This document shows positions 36,439-46,351 of a stretch of 64,000 bases of DNA, piece after piece. The DNA comes from Halomonas urumqiensis (GTDB taxonomy: Bacteria; Pseudomonadota; Gammaproteobacteria; Pseudomonadales; Halomonadaceae). Both the position numbers and the translations under genes were made by a program. Below the pieces are notes generated by a model. It ran no database searches and had not been told where the DNA came from. It was given only the letters and a program-made list of their open reading frames with translations. Positions within the stretch are counted from its first letter, which is position 1. The number at the start of each line of letters is the position of its first letter. The stretch spans positions 186,001 to 250,000 of the forward strand of contig NZ_PYUD01000001.1 in the NCBI RefSeq assembly GCF_003028575.1, in the 5' to 3' direction.

Positions 36439-38658
36439 ATGAAGGGTTCATTGATGGCGCTGAGCCTGTTCGCCGCCACTGCGCTGTCATTCAGTGCCCA
36501 GGCCGGGCTCTGGATCACCGGCGATATCCGTGGCGCCCTGCTGCCCTGCTTCCAGTGCCTGGAGACGTCGGAGCCGGGCCTGGCACGCCAGGTGGGCGTG
36601 ATGCGTGACAAGGCCGATGAGGGTATCTGGCTGGATGCCGGTGGCTTTCTCGATGGGGGCGAAGTGGATCGACTGGGCCTGGAGGCGAGCCTGGCACTGG
36701 CGGATCGTCTGGGTATCCAGGCCCTGCATCTGACCTGGCGGGATGTCAGTCCGGCCCTGGTCGAGGCGCTCTCCGGCTCGAGCCCGGCGCTCATCTCGGC
36801 GAGTCTCGTCGATGGTCAGGGAGAGCCATTGGTCCCGGCGTCGTTGGTGGTAGAGCAGGGCGACCAACGAATCGGCGTGATCGGCATTTCGGGTGTGCCG
36901 CCTGAGTACCGCCAGCTACCCGCCTGGCAGTCATTCGGTGAGTTGTTTCGGCTGCGTGAAGCGGGGGAGGCCTTGAATGACGCCCTCGATGGGTTGCCGG
37001 GTGAGGTCGACCGGGTCGTGGTGCTCTATGCCGGCGATCACGGCATTCTGCGCAGCCTCATCGACCAGGCAGGAGAGCGTGTCGATGCCTTCGTGATGGG
37101 CAGCGGGTTCGGTAACCTGTATAGCGTCCCGCCCGAGGGAGTGATCGATGCGCGTAGCCAGCGTGGGCGACGTGTCACCTGGCTAGGGTTGCCCGATCTT
37201 GCCCCTGATTATCACCCGGTGACGCTGAGCGCGCCGGTCAATGAATCCGTGGCCCAGGCCTTGGAGAGTGCCGGGCTGCGTCATGCGCCACCGGCGCAAG
37301 AGTCTCGCCCCGGTATCTCCCTGTCGACAGATTCCGACCTGTCGCCACCCTTCGCTGCCCCCTTGCTGCTCGAGCAGGACAATCGTGTCATGGGCATGAG
37401 CGTGCTGGGCATCGAGACCCACACGGAATGGCACGGCGAGGTCGTGGAAAACGGCGACGCCTATCTGGTCCTGGATCTGCTGTTCGAGAACCGCAAGCCC
37501 TTTGATCTGATCCTGCAGGATAGCGGCCAGCGTGCCTTGAAAGTCGGCAATCTTCATCAGAATCTCGTGCTGCTGGCTGGCGGCAAGACCCATGCCGCGC
37601 TTAATCGTGAGCTTCCGGGAGATGACCTGTTACCCGACACCTTCGAGCTGCCCCAACCTGGTGAGGTGAGGCGTGGCAAGGTGGCGTACCGGGTGACGGG
37701 CACCACATCGGGCTCAATGTCGCTGCGCTACTACCATGGCGAATACCCGCCCATGGCCGCGACGATTCAGGAGGCGGAGCAGCCATCATGGGTGCAGCGC
37801 GAGGTCGACCTTCAGCGGCATCCATTTCTGGAACTCGGCATTGCCAATCTGCAAGAGCTCGATGCCGGCCAGTTGAGCCGACCGGCCGATGACCGGCGAG
37901 TCGTGGCGATGGACCTGCTGGGCCGGAGCCAGCTGACGCGCACCAATCCAGCCAACCACCATGATGGCGATGCCGACCCGGAGGCCACTGTGGAGACCCC
38001 GCGTGTGGTGCCCTATCTCTACGCGGACCTGCACATCCAACTGGTCAGTTCGGATGGCTACGTCTACCTGCCGGATTGGGAGTTCAGTGATATGGAGCGT
38101 ATTCCCACTTTCCTTCCCGACCTGCTTTCCGGCGGACAGCTGGTGTTTTCGCTGCCCGAGGCAGTCGAAGACTATCGTGTCTCCCTGTATTTCCCCAATT
38201 TCGGCACTCTTACCGAAGGCACCCAGGGCTTCCCCGAGCCGATGTTCTTCGGTGAAAACGCCGAGGACTTTGCCTATCAGGAGCGAGACACCGTTGTCGA
38301 CTTTGGGCTTGAGCAACTCCGCGTCAGGATCACCGACCTGGAGCGCACCGAGCAGGGGCTGGAAGTCGAGGTTGAGGTGTTCAACGAAACCGACGGGCCT
38401 GGGTTCTGGCCCATGGAATCACGCCTGGGGATCACTTCATCCACTACCCAGAGGCGAGTCACGCCGAGCGCGATCACCGACCCCCATGGCACGCCATTGG
38501 CCTGGAATGCTCACCTGCCACCGCGAGAACCACGGCGGATGCGCCTGCATTTCCCCTTGGACGAGCCATCCGGCGAGGGGCTGATCGATGTGCGTGGGCT
38601 TGCCGACAACCCGTCCCGACCGATTGCCTGGGACGTCGATCAGGTCGTCGTTGAATGA
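36439..38658 (+). CDS. exported 5'-nucleotidase/metallophosphatase-like protein, degenerate
   Basis: This 739-aa protein has a signal peptide ending near SAQA-G and starts at ATG 36439 after GGAGG. The first 350 residues follow the layout of calcineurin-like 5'-nucleotidases: TGDIRG at D29 replaces the usual DxHG, a CFQC pair (C37, C40) and GLAR follow, and DAGGF at 66-70 stands where GD-containing metal motifs occur. The GNHE motif is not found. The second half is beta-rich and ends in a segment of unknown fold. The metal site seems lost, so I expect binding rather than hydrolysis. It begins 13 bp after the previous stop, within the same operon. Confidence 0.7.
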   Translation: MKGSLMALSLFAATALSFSAQAGLWITGDIRGALLPCFQCLETSEPGLARQVGVMRDKADEGIWLDAGGFLDGGEVDRLGLEASLALADRLGIQALHLTWRDVSPALVEALSGSSPALISASLVDGQGEPLVPASLVVEQGDQRIGVIGISGVPPEYRQLPAWQSFGELFRLREAGEALNDALDGLPGEVDRVVVLYAGDHGILRSLIDQAGERVDAFVMGSGFGNLYSVPPEGVIDARSQRGRRVTWLGLPDLAPDYHPVTLSAPVNESVAQALESAGLRHAPPAQESRPGISLSTDSDLSPPFAAPLLLEQDNRVMGMSVLGIETHTEWHGEVVENGDAYLVLDLLFENRKPFDLILQDSGQRALKVGNLHQNLVLLAGGKTHAALNRELPGDDLLPDTFELPQPGEVRRGKVAYRVTGTTSGSMSLRYYHGEYPPMAATIQEAEQPSWVQREVDLQRHPFLELGIANLQELDAGQLSRPADDRRVVAMDLLGRSQLTRTNPANHHDGDADPEATVETPRVVPYLYADLHIQLVSSDGYVYLPDWEFSDMERIPTFLPDLLSGGQLVFSLPEAVEDYRVSLYFPNFGTLTEGTQGFPEPMFFGENAEDFAYQERDTVVDFGLEQLRVRITDLERTEQGLEVEVEVFNETDGPGFWPMESRLGITSSTTQRRVTPSAITDPHGTPLAWNAHLPPREPRRMRLHFPLDEPSGEGLIDVRGLADNPSRPIAWDVDQVVVE

Positions 38659-38742
38659 CGTGGATGGCCAGCATCAGGCCAGGCCGTTCACACACCATGG
38701 CGATTCGAGGAAGTCGCAAGAGAGTCGACGAAGAGGAGAAGC

Positions 38743-39543
38743 ATGATGTGGTATTCCATCCCACGCGTGGTTTTCACGGGGAGCCTGCTGGCCGTCACCG
38801 TCACTGTGGCTCAGGCGCAGACGGCCGATGTGCAGGTAGAAAAGCTGACGATCACCCACCCCGCCACGGATACCGACCAACAACATACGATGCTGGATCT
38901 ATGGATTTCGTTGCCGGGTATCGCAAGCCTTGGTGACGACTCCAGGGTCGTATCGCTCGAAGATGACCAGGGCAACGATTTGCTGGAAACAGAGGTGTCG
39001 CCAGAGGCGCAATTCGGTTTCGACCCCGCGGAAAATGGCTATTTGATGAGGCATCAGATCACCAGCAATCTTGAAGAAAAGTGGCTGCGTGTGCCGGTGT
39101 TTGCCCCGGACGTGCCTGATCGGGAAGCGACATCGTTGAGCATGGAACTTGAACTTGAACTTGAACTTGAACTTGAACTTGAACTGGAGCTTGCGCTTGC
39201 CGGGGACGGCGCTCGACACGTGACGGTCGACAACATCGACTTCACTGATATACCGGGGTGGGGCGTGGACATTGACGCGGGCGGGCACACCGTCACCTGT
39301 CGTGACGACCGCCGTGAGCGACCGGATGATGAGCCACTCGAACTCTTCTGCTTCATGCGGGAAGGCTCCCTGCTGGGCATCACCGCGCTTGGCCAGGACG
39401 ATACGCCAGAGCCTTCCCATGCCGAGTCCAATCTGGTGGTGGTAGGCGACAGGCAGGATGTCACGCTCGAGATGGAAATTCCCGAGTCATCCTCGGTTCA
39501 ACAGGTGACGCAGTTGGAATTCGGGCTCGGCCTGGATCGCTGA
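38743..39543 (+). CDS. exported acidic protein with (Glu-Leu)n repeat, unknown function
   Basis: This 266-aa protein starts at ATG 38743 after AGAGGAG and has a signal peptide ending near AQA-Q. It looks beta-rich and very acidic, with two Cys (near 186 and 205) that could pair. Residues 135-150 are eight Glu-Leu dipeptides, encoded mostly by a perfect hexanucleotide repeat. I do not recognise a family. Its position inside the envelope operon suggests a shared role with the neighbouring exported proteins. Confidence 0.75.
   Translation: MMWYSIPRVVFTGSLLAVTVTVAQAQTADVQVEKLTITHPATDTDQQHTMLDLWISLPGIASLGDDSRVVSLEDDQGNDLLETEVSPEAQFGFDPAENGYLMRHQITSNLEEKWLRVPVFAPDVPDREATSLSMELELELELELELELELALAGDGARHVTVDNIDFTDIPGWGVDIDAGGHTVTCRDDRRERPDDEPLELFCFMREGSLLGITALGQDDTPEPSHAESNLVVVGDRQDVTLEMEIPESSSVQQVTQLEFGLGLDR
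39145..39192 (+). repeat. in-frame hexanucleotide repeat (GAACTT)6 plus two degenerate units
   Basis: Six perfect GAACTT units (39145-39180) are followed by GAACTG and GAGCTT. They encode (Glu-Leu)8. Unit gain or loss would change the protein by two residues without a frameshift. Confidence 0.95.
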
Positions 39544-39627
39544 GCGTGATAGGTGCCGCACTCAAGGCGTCACCGTCACCATTCGGCTTGTCGAGTCAAT
39601 TGCCCAGTCAGCCAGGGGGGGGGCGTC

Positions 39628-41088
39628 ATGAAGCAGCGCAGCGCATGGCCGATGCCATCGGTCTTGAACAGTCATCGGAAGTTGCTGGTGCTGGCCAGCG
39701 CCGGGCTGCTGGGGATGGCGGGTCTCGCCGATGCCGTGGGTCAGGATGATCTGGCCGAGATGCCCGACTGGCGGAGTGCTGAACTGGTGTTTGAAATCGA
39801 ATGGGGGGAGGAACGGCTGGACACTATCGCCGTGTCTCCTGATGGCCTGCACCTGGCGATGACGGCGCAAGGGCAACTGGACGTCTTCGGCATGGAATTG
39901 GGTGAGCATCGTCATCGATTGTCTGGACACCTTGCCGCCGGCATGGACATGGCGTTGCCGGTCTCGTCGCTGACCTTCAGCCCCGATGGCCGGTTGCTGG
40001 CCACCACCAGTTGGAGTCAGGGAGTGTCCCCGGAGGCATCGCTGATACTCTGGGACCTGGCAACAGGCGAAGCGCGCCTGGCCCTGGCCGAGGGGCAGGG
40101 ATGCCATGACGCGGCCTTCACGCCCGATGCAACGGCGTTGTGGGCCTCCTGTGGCGCAGGCGTGCAGCGCTATTCCCTGGCGAATGGCGAGATGACCAGT
40201 GACCTGGGTGATCGCCCCGTCGAGGCCATTGCCTTGCATCCCGAGGGGGAGATCCTGGCCAGCGTAGCCGCCAACGTAGGGCCCGACCCCGAGGTCAGCC
40301 AGCGTATCGTGCTGTGGGGGTTGTCGCGGCAGGGAGCCAACCAGATCGGTGTTCTCGAGGTGGGTGCCAGTGTCACCGATCTCGCCTTCACTCCCGACGG
40401 TCGCCACCTGGTAGCGCAAGGCCAGGGGGATGAGCAACGCCAAACTCCGCGGCAGGTGACGGTATGGGACTGGCAGCGTGCCGTCATTGTCCATCGACAT
40501 GCACTGCTGGATTCGACGCCGGTCGCCATGAGCCCGGATGGCACGATCCTGGCGGGCGGTTTCCGTGATGGCCTGTTACTGGCACTCGATGGCACACCGC
40601 TCGAGCATGGCATCCTGATTCGTCAGCAAGGCGGCGCCGATGCACTGGCCTTTGGGCCGTCGGGCGAGGAGGTTGTGTGGGCGGGCAAACCGCCGACCTT
40701 TCCCACAGCGGTGGTGCGATTGTGGCGGACCAAGACAGCCAACCAAGCCCCTGGCCAAACGGGGGAAAGCGACTACCAGGTCATCGAGCTGCCCGAAGCA
40801 GGGACCACTGACGATCCGGTGGCGCTCGCGCGGGAGCTTTACGGCCTGCGCGAGCCCAACGCGCTCATCGAGGAAACGGTCACTCTGCGGAGGCTGTCGG
40901 GTGGTGACAGCGTGGTCACGCTGCGCCTGGATGGGCTCAAGGATGACTCGGTGCGTGCCATCCGCTACCGGCTTCACTTCACTCCGGCGGACGAGGGACG
41001 TTGGCGACTCGACGAGGTAGGGCGGCAGCAGCGGTGTCGGCGAGGTGGCATCGATCCTGACGAGTGGATCACGCAGCTCTGTCCATGA
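39628..41088 (+). CDS. exported WD40-type beta-propeller protein
   Basis: This 486-aa protein starts at ATG 39628 behind a G-rich ribosome site. Its export segment is LLVLASAGLLGMAGLADA. Several WD40-like blades are readable, for example LTFSPDGRLLATTS...LILWDLATGE, LAFTPDGRHLVAQG...VTVWDW and MSPDGTILAGG. The last 120 residues form a separate domain with basic/acidic beta strands and two or three Cys. Propellers of this type usually hold protein partners. It lies 84 bp downstream of the (EL)n gene, on the same strand. Confidence 0.8.
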   Translation: MKQRSAWPMPSVLNSHRKLLVLASAGLLGMAGLADAVGQDDLAEMPDWRSAELVFEIEWGEERLDTIAVSPDGLHLAMTAQGQLDVFGMELGEHRHRLSGHLAAGMDMALPVSSLTFSPDGRLLATTSWSQGVSPEASLILWDLATGEARLALAEGQGCHDAAFTPDATALWASCGAGVQRYSLANGEMTSDLGDRPVEAIALHPEGEILASVAANVGPDPEVSQRIVLWGLSRQGANQIGVLEVGASVTDLAFTPDGRHLVAQGQGDEQRQTPRQVTVWDWQRAVIVHRHALLDSTPVAMSPDGTILAGGFRDGLLLALDGTPLEHGILIRQQGGADALAFGPSGEEVVWAGKPPTFPTAVVRLWRTKTANQAPGQTGESDYQVIELPEAGTTDDPVALARELYGLREPNALIEETVTLRRLSGGDSVVTLRLDGLKDDSVRAIRYRLHFTPADEGRWRLDEVGRQQRCRRGGIDPDEWITQLCP

Positions 41089-41234
41089 GCCTCTTTCGCA
41101 TCAGCCACCTGCGAGGGAGACGTTTTTCAGGCGCCCCCTTTGAATCAACGGGGTGGGGCGTTGTGCTTCTGGCTAGTCTGGGTGGCACTGGAACGCGTAT
41201 CCAGCCACACCATTGCAGTGAAGCCGGGGGAACT

Positions 41235-42209
41235 ATGTGGGATTTTCAGGTTGGTCGGGCATTGGGGATGATGCTCAAGACACTACCGTTCATCGTTTTC
41301 CGACTGGTCGTCTACTTTGGCGTTGCCCTGGCCTATGTGCTGATGACGGGCGTGGGCGCAGGCGTCGGCTGGGGGGTTGGTGGAATGGGCGATGAGGGGT
41401 TCCGAGCGGCCTCGACCTTCTGGGGGGGTGTCGTTGGCTTCGGTATCGTGGGCGCGGTGATGTATGCGCTACGCGAGTATCTGCTCTACCTCGTCAAGGC
41501 AGGGCATATCGCCGTGCTGGTTGAGCTTATCGATGGCCAATCGCTGCCGCAAGGACGGGGCCAGATCGATCATGCCTCGAGCGTTGTCAAGGAGCGCTTC
41601 GGTCAGGCCAGCCTGTTGTTCGGTATCGACCAGTTGATCAAGGGCGTACTGCGGACCATCACTGGCCTTGCGCGGGGAATCTTCGGCCTGGTGCCGATTC
41701 CTGGCGCCCGACAGTTCATCCGGCTCATCGAAGCTTTCCTGAAGATCGCGGTGGGATTCATCGATGAAGTGATTCTTGCCTACTGTATTCGCACAGGCTC
41801 GACAAATGCCTGGGCCTCTTCCCGTGATGCTTTGGTGCTGTATGGCCAGAATGCCAAGCCAATGCTCAAGAATGCGGCTTGGCTGGCGCTGATCGTTTAT
41901 GGGCTCTCCTTCGTCGTCTTCCTGGTCATGTTGGCACCGGCGGCGGCAGTGGCGTACCTGATTCCCGGTGGCTGGTCGGCGACCGGGGTGGTGGTGGCGC
42001 TGCTGTTTGCCTGGAGTGTCAAGGTGGCGGTACTCGAGCCTTTCGCCATCACCTGCATGATGCAGGCCTATTTCAAGGTGATCGAGGGTCAGGCCCCCGA
42101 TGCAGAGTGGGAATCGAAGTTGGATGGCATGTCCAGCAAGTTTCGCAAGCTAAAGGAAAAGGCGGTCGGTGGTCAGCCGCAAGGCGACGCGCATCCAGCC
42201 TCCGAGTAA
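41235..42209 (+). CDS. polytopic inner-membrane protein of unknown function
   Basis: This 324-aa protein has about five or six transmembrane segments: residues 16-38, 50-75, a pair around 128-170, 223-250 and 255-280. A conserved-looking cytoplasmic or loop phrase is YCIRTGSTNAWASSRDALVLYGQNAKPMLKNA. The C-terminus is hydrophilic and charged. ATG 41235 follows GGGGGAACT; the longer frame upstream overlaps the WD40 gene and looks non-coding. It is the only clear integral inner-membrane protein of the operon and so a possible anchor or export component. No transporter family was recognised with confidence. Confidence 0.72.
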   Translation: MWDFQVGRALGMMLKTLPFIVFRLVVYFGVALAYVLMTGVGAGVGWGVGGMGDEGFRAASTFWGGVVGFGIVGAVMYALREYLLYLVKAGHIAVLVELIDGQSLPQGRGQIDHASSVVKERFGQASLLFGIDQLIKGVLRTITGLARGIFGLVPIPGARQFIRLIEAFLKIAVGFIDEVILAYCIRTGSTNAWASSRDALVLYGQNAKPMLKNAAWLALIVYGLSFVVFLVMLAPAAAVAYLIPGGWSATGVVVALLFAWSVKVAVLEPFAITCMMQAYFKVIEGQAPDAEWESKLDGMSSKFRKLKEKAVGGQPQGDAHPASE

Positions 42210-42247
42210 CGACCGATAGTGGGACCAACCAATGAGAGAGATGACCT

Positions 42248-42886
42248 ATGCGTAGCGTGCAAACACATCTGGGTTTGGGGATATTGACCGTTGTCCTGAG
42301 CCTTCCTCTGATGGCTCAAGCCCAGGAGAATGAGATCATCGAGCAGATCGAGCTGGGGCTCGAGCTCTATCAGGAGCAGGACTACGGCGGCGCCATCACC
42401 GAGCTTGAGTTCGCCATCAATGACCTGCGCAAGCTGGTGTCCGGGCGTATTGCCTCGACCTTTCCCGAGGCGCCAGAAGGGTGGACCGCAAGCGAAGCCG
42501 AGTCCGAGTCCGCTTCCGGTGCAGGGGCGGCGGCGATGATGGGAGGTGGCGGCACCACGCTGCAGCGCCAGTATCGCCAGGAAGGCGGGAACGCCAGTCT
42601 GGAAGCCTCACTGATGATCGACAACCCGATGATCCAGGCCATGGCCGGTATCCTCAATAACCCTGCGATGATGGCCGCCCAGCCCAACACCGAACGCGTG
42701 CGTATCGGGCGGGAATCGGCGATGGTCAAGTGGGAATCCGATCGCGCGCGTGCCGAGGTCACCTTGCTGCTCGATGGCCGCATTCTGATGCAGGTCAAGG
42801 GGCAGAACCTCGAATCCCAGGACGTGGCGGTCGATCTCCTCAAGGCATGGGATATCGATGCGGTGCGTGAACAGGCGGCTCGCTGA
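42248..42886 (+). CDS. small exported protein, last gene of the envelope operon
   Basis: This 212-aa protein has a signal peptide ending near AQA-Q. A TPR-like helical stretch (IEQIELGLELYQEQDYGGAITELEFAIN) is followed by a Ser/Ala/Gly-rich linker with MMGGGG and then a beta-rich domain. It contains no Cys in the mature part. The family is unknown to me. It starts 38 bp after the membrane-protein gene and ends 199 bp before yeaG, which has its own spacing and likely its own promoter. Confidence 0.75.
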   Translation: MRSVQTHLGLGILTVVLSLPLMAQAQENEIIEQIELGLELYQEQDYGGAITELEFAINDLRKLVSGRIASTFPEAPEGWTASEAESESASGAGAAAMMGGGGTTLQRQYRQEGGNASLEASLMIDNPMIQAMAGILNNPAMMAAQPNTERVRIGRESAMVKWESDRARAEVTLLLDGRILMQVKGQNLESQDVAVDLLKAWDIDAVREQAAR

Positions 42887-43085
42887 GGCGGTTGCGTCCT
42901 TATAACGTTGATAAATTCTGCACATTTGATCCAGAACCTCGCTGCGACCCGATGTTCATAGGGGTATGCCCAAAGCGTTGATTGGTTATCCGTTTGTACC
43001 GTGGGTGGCTGTCTACGCTGAAGGTACCCCTCTCGTGCGAACCCTAGTGGATGGTATCGAGACAACGGGATTACAGGAGGCATCG

Positions 43086-45008
43086 ATGAGCATCTTCGAT
43101 CATGTGCAGAATCGCTTTGAGCGTGTCCAGCAGGAAGAGATGAGCCTGCAGGAGTACCTGGAACTCTGCCGCAAGGAACCCATGGCCTATGCCTCCGCGG
43201 CTGAAAGGATGCTCGAAGCCATCGGTGAACCAGAGGTCGTTGATACCGCCAAGGATTCGCGGCTCTCGCGCATCTTCTCCAACAAGGTGATTCGTCGCTA
43301 CCCGTCGTTTTCCGAGTTCTACGGCATGGAGGAGGCGATCGAGCAGATCGTTGCCTACTTCCGGCATGCCGCCCAAGGGCTCGAGGAGCGCAAGCAGATC
43401 CTCTACCTGCTGGGGCCGGTGGGCGGCGGCAAGTCATCGATGGCCGAGCGGCTCAAGTTGTTGATGGAGAAGGTTCCGTTCTATGCCATCAAGGGCTCCC
43501 CGGTGTATGAATCGCCGCTAGGGCTGTTTTCGCCTGAGGAGGATGGCGAGTTGCTCGAGAAGGAGTTCGGCATTCCCCAGCGTTACCTCAAGAGCGTGAT
43601 GTCGCCGTGGGCGGCCAAGCGATTGAAGGAGTACGGTGGCGACATCTCCCAGTTTCGGGTGGTCAGGCTCTATCCTTCACGCCTCAACCAGATCGCCGTC
43701 TCCAAGACCGAGCCCGGCGACGAGAATAACCAGGACATTTCCTCGCTGGTCGGCAAGGTCGACATCCGCCAGCTCGAGCTCTACTCCCAGGACGATCCGG
43801 ATGCCTACAGCTTCTCGGGTGGCCTGTGCCGTTCCAACCAGGGGCTGATGGAATTCGTCGAGATGTTCAAGGCACCGATCAAGGTGCTGCATCCATTGCT
43901 GACCGCCACCCAGGAGGGTAACTACAACCCCACCGAGGGCATGGGGGCGATTCCCTTCGAGGGCGTGGTGCTGGCCCACTCCAACGAGAGCGAGTGGCAG
44001 GCGTTTCGCAATAACCGCAACAATGAAGCCTTCCTCGACCGTGTCTACATCGTCAAGGTGCCCTACTGCCTGCGTGTCTCCGAGGAAGTGAAGATCTACC
44101 AGAAGTTGCTCGAGCATTCCTCGCTGAACCATGCCCCGTGCGCTCCGGACACCCTGCGCATGCTGGCGCAGTTCTCGGTACTCTCGCGACTCAAGGAGCC
44201 GGAGAACTCGAGCATCTACTCCAAGATGCGCGTCTACGATGGCGAGAATCTCAAGGATACCGACCCCAAGGCCAAGTCGATCCAGGAGTACCGTGACTCC
44301 GCGGGTGTGGATGAAGGCATGCAAGGGCTCTCGACACGCTTTGCCTTCAAGATTCTCTCCAAGGTATTCAATTTCGACAGTCTCGAGGTGGCCGCCAACC
44401 CGGTGCACCTGCTTTATGTGCTGGAGCAGCGGCTCGAACAGGAACAACTTCCCAAGGAGACCTTCGAGCGCTACCTGCGCTTTATCAAGGAGTTCCTGGC
44501 GCCGCGTTACGTTGATTTCATCGGCAAGGAGATTCAGACCGCCTATCTCGAGTCCTACTCAGAGTACGGGCAGAACATCTTCGATCGTTACGTCACCTAC
44601 GCTGACTTCTGGATACAGGATCAGGAGTATCGTGATCCGGAGACCGGTGAGCTGTTCAACCGACAGGCGCTCAACGAGGAACTGGAAAAGATCGAGAAGC
44701 CGGCCGGGATCTCGAATCCGAAGGATTTCCGCCACGAAGTGGTCAACTTCGTGCTTCGGGCGCGTGCCCAGAACAACGGCATGAACCCGAGCTGGCAGTC
44801 CTACGAGAAGCTGCGCGGGGTGATCGAACACAAGATGTTCGCCAACACCGAGGAGCTCTTGCCGGTCATCTCGTTCAACGCCAAGGCGTCCCAGGCCGAC
44901 CAGAAGAAGCACGAGGATTTCGTGGCGCGCATGGTCGACCGCGGCTACACCGAGAAGCAGGTACGCCTGCTTTCCGAGTGGTATCTGCGGGTACGCAAGT
45001 CGCAATAG
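43086..45008 (+). CDS. yeaG: PrkA family serine protein kinase YeaG
   Basis: YeaG/PrkA is a cytoplasmic AAA+-fold serine kinase involved in starvation and stationary-phase responses. The 640-aa product has a Walker A motif GPVGGGKSS (about residue 110) in the N-terminal AAA part and the C-terminal PrkA kinase-like region. The start is ATG 43086 with AGGAGG 6 nt upstream; the 40-codon upstream extension is rejected. It heads the yeaG-yeaH-spoVR operon. In E. coli, yeaG and yeaH are RpoS- and nitrogen-control-dependent; I could not identify a clear sigma-54 site here. Confidence 0.95.
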   Translation: MSIFDHVQNRFERVQQEEMSLQEYLELCRKEPMAYASAAERMLEAIGEPEVVDTAKDSRLSRIFSNKVIRRYPSFSEFYGMEEAIEQIVAYFRHAAQGLEERKQILYLLGPVGGGKSSMAERLKLLMEKVPFYAIKGSPVYESPLGLFSPEEDGELLEKEFGIPQRYLKSVMSPWAAKRLKEYGGDISQFRVVRLYPSRLNQIAVSKTEPGDENNQDISSLVGKVDIRQLELYSQDDPDAYSFSGGLCRSNQGLMEFVEMFKAPIKVLHPLLTATQEGNYNPTEGMGAIPFEGVVLAHSNESEWQAFRNNRNNEAFLDRVYIVKVPYCLRVSEEVKIYQKLLEHSSLNHAPCAPDTLRMLAQFSVLSRLKEPENSSIYSKMRVYDGENLKDTDPKAKSIQEYRDSAGVDEGMQGLSTRFAFKILSKVFNFDSLEVAANPVHLLYVLEQRLEQEQLPKETFERYLRFIKEFLAPRYVDFIGKEIQTAYLESYSEYGQNIFDRYVTYADFWIQDQEYRDPETGELFNRQALNEELEKIEKPAGISNPKDFRHEVVNFVLRARAQNNGMNPSWQSYEKLRGVIEHKMFANTEELLPVISFNAKASQADQKKHEDFVARMVDRGYTEKQVRLLSEWYLRVRKSQ

Positions 45009-45037
45009 TCTGGTTTTCGGGCGACGAGGTGAGCGCC

Positions 45038-46324
45038 ATGAGCTATTTCATCGATCGGCGAGCCAACGCCAAGCACAAGAGCGCGGTAAATCGCCAGCGC
45101 TTCCTGGACCGCTACCGCACCCATATCAAGCGCTCCGTGGAAGAGGCGGTGAATCGTCGTTCGATCACCGACATGGAGCGTGGCGAAAAGGTCTCGATCC
45201 CTTCTCGGGACATTTCCGAGCCGGTGTTTCAGCACGGCCCGGGGGGCAAGCGCTCCATCGTCACTCCCGGCAACAAGGAGTTCAGCGAAGGGGATCGCTT
45301 GCGCCGCCCTGGGGGCGGCTCAGGTGCCGGGGGCGCGGGTGAGGGTGGTGCTTCCGACCAGGGCGAGGGCATGGATGAGTTCGCCTTCACGCTGTCTCGC
45401 GAAGAATTTCTCGACTTCGTGTTCGATGGCCTCGAGCTGCCTAACCTGGAGCGCAAGGCGCTGGTCGACCTTGATGAAGTGAGGCCAGTGCGTGCCGGGG
45501 TGTCGCGGGATGGCGTGCCGGCACGCATCAATATCGTGCGTTCGATGCGCGAAGCCTATGCCCGCCGTATCGCCATGCGCGCGCCGATTCGTCGGGCGCT
45601 GCGTGAGGCCCGCGAAGCACTGGAGGCCGAAGAGCGCAAGGACCCGGTGCTGCGCAATCCCTCGCGCATCAGCGAGTTGAAAGAGGAGATCGAGCGGCTC
45701 GAGAAGCGCCTGGAGTCGGTTCCCTACATCGACACCTACGACTTGCGATACAACAATCTGATCAACCAGCCCCAGCCCTCGAGCAAGGCGGTGATGTTCT
45801 GCGTCATGGACGTCTCGGGCTCGATGACCCAGGCCCACAAGGACATTGCCAAGCGATTCTTCCTGCTGCTTTATCTGTTTCTGGAGCGCAACTACGAGAA
45901 GGTCGAACTGGTCTTCGTTCGCCACCATACGGCCGCCAAGGAAGTCGACGAGGAGGAGTTCTTCTACTCGCGGGAGACGGGTGGCACCATCGTCTCGAGC
46001 GCGCTTTCGCTGGTCGATGACATCGTCACCAAGCGCTATCCGCCAGGGCAGTGGAACCTCTACGTGGCCCAGGCCTCGGATGGAGACAATTGGGATGACG
46101 ACTCGGTGACCTGTCGCGACCTGTTGATCAAGAAGCTGATGCCGCGCCTGCAGTACTTCACCTATGTCGAGATCACTCCGCACGCCCATCAGGCGCTGTG
46201 GGAGGAGTACGAGGGTGTGGCCGCCGAGTTTCCCGAACGCTTTGCCATGCGCCAGATCGTCGAGGCGGGGGATATCTACCCGGTATTCCGTGAGCTTTTC
46301 AAGCGCCGTATCACCGGCAATTGA
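45038..46324 (+). CDS. yeaH: YeaH/YhbH family protein (DUF444, VWA-type)
   Basis: This 428-aa member of the UPF0229/DUF444 family works with the YeaG kinase in the stress response. The family start is [24 protein letters not shown] Gly-rich acidic segment lies near residues 90-115. A VWA-like domain carries the MIDAS motif DVSGSMT (about 256). ATG 45038 has GAGGTGA upstream, and the longer frame overlapping yeaG is not used. It starts 29 bp after yeaG. A kinase-AAA plus VWA pairing resembles MoxR/VWA systems in logic. Confidence 0.94.
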   Translation: MSYFIDRRANAKHKSAVNRQRFLDRYRTHIKRSVEEAVNRRSITDMERGEKVSIPSRDISEPVFQHGPGGKRSIVTPGNKEFSEGDRLRRPGGGSGAGGAGEGGASDQGEGMDEFAFTLSREEFLDFVFDGLELPNLERKALVDLDEVRPVRAGVSRDGVPARINIVRSMREAYARRIAMRAPIRRALREAREALEAEERKDPVLRNPSRISELKEEIERLEKRLESVPYIDTYDLRYNNLINQPQPSSKAVMFCVMDVSGSMTQAHKDIAKRFFLLLYLFLERNYEKVELVFVRHHTAAKEVDEEEFFYSRETGGTIVSSALSLVDDIVTKRYPPGQWNLYVAQASDGDNWDDDSVTCRDLLIKKLMPRLQYFTYVEITPHAHQALWEEYEGVAAEFPERFAMRQIVEAGDIYPVFRELFKRRITGN

Positions 46325-46351
46325 TACGCCGGCTACGGCTCAGGAGGCAAG

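Noticed and set aside
44978-45037. Upstream in-frame extension of yeaH overlapping yeaG
   Set aside because: The conserved family start MSYFIDRR with its own ribosome site lies at 45038.
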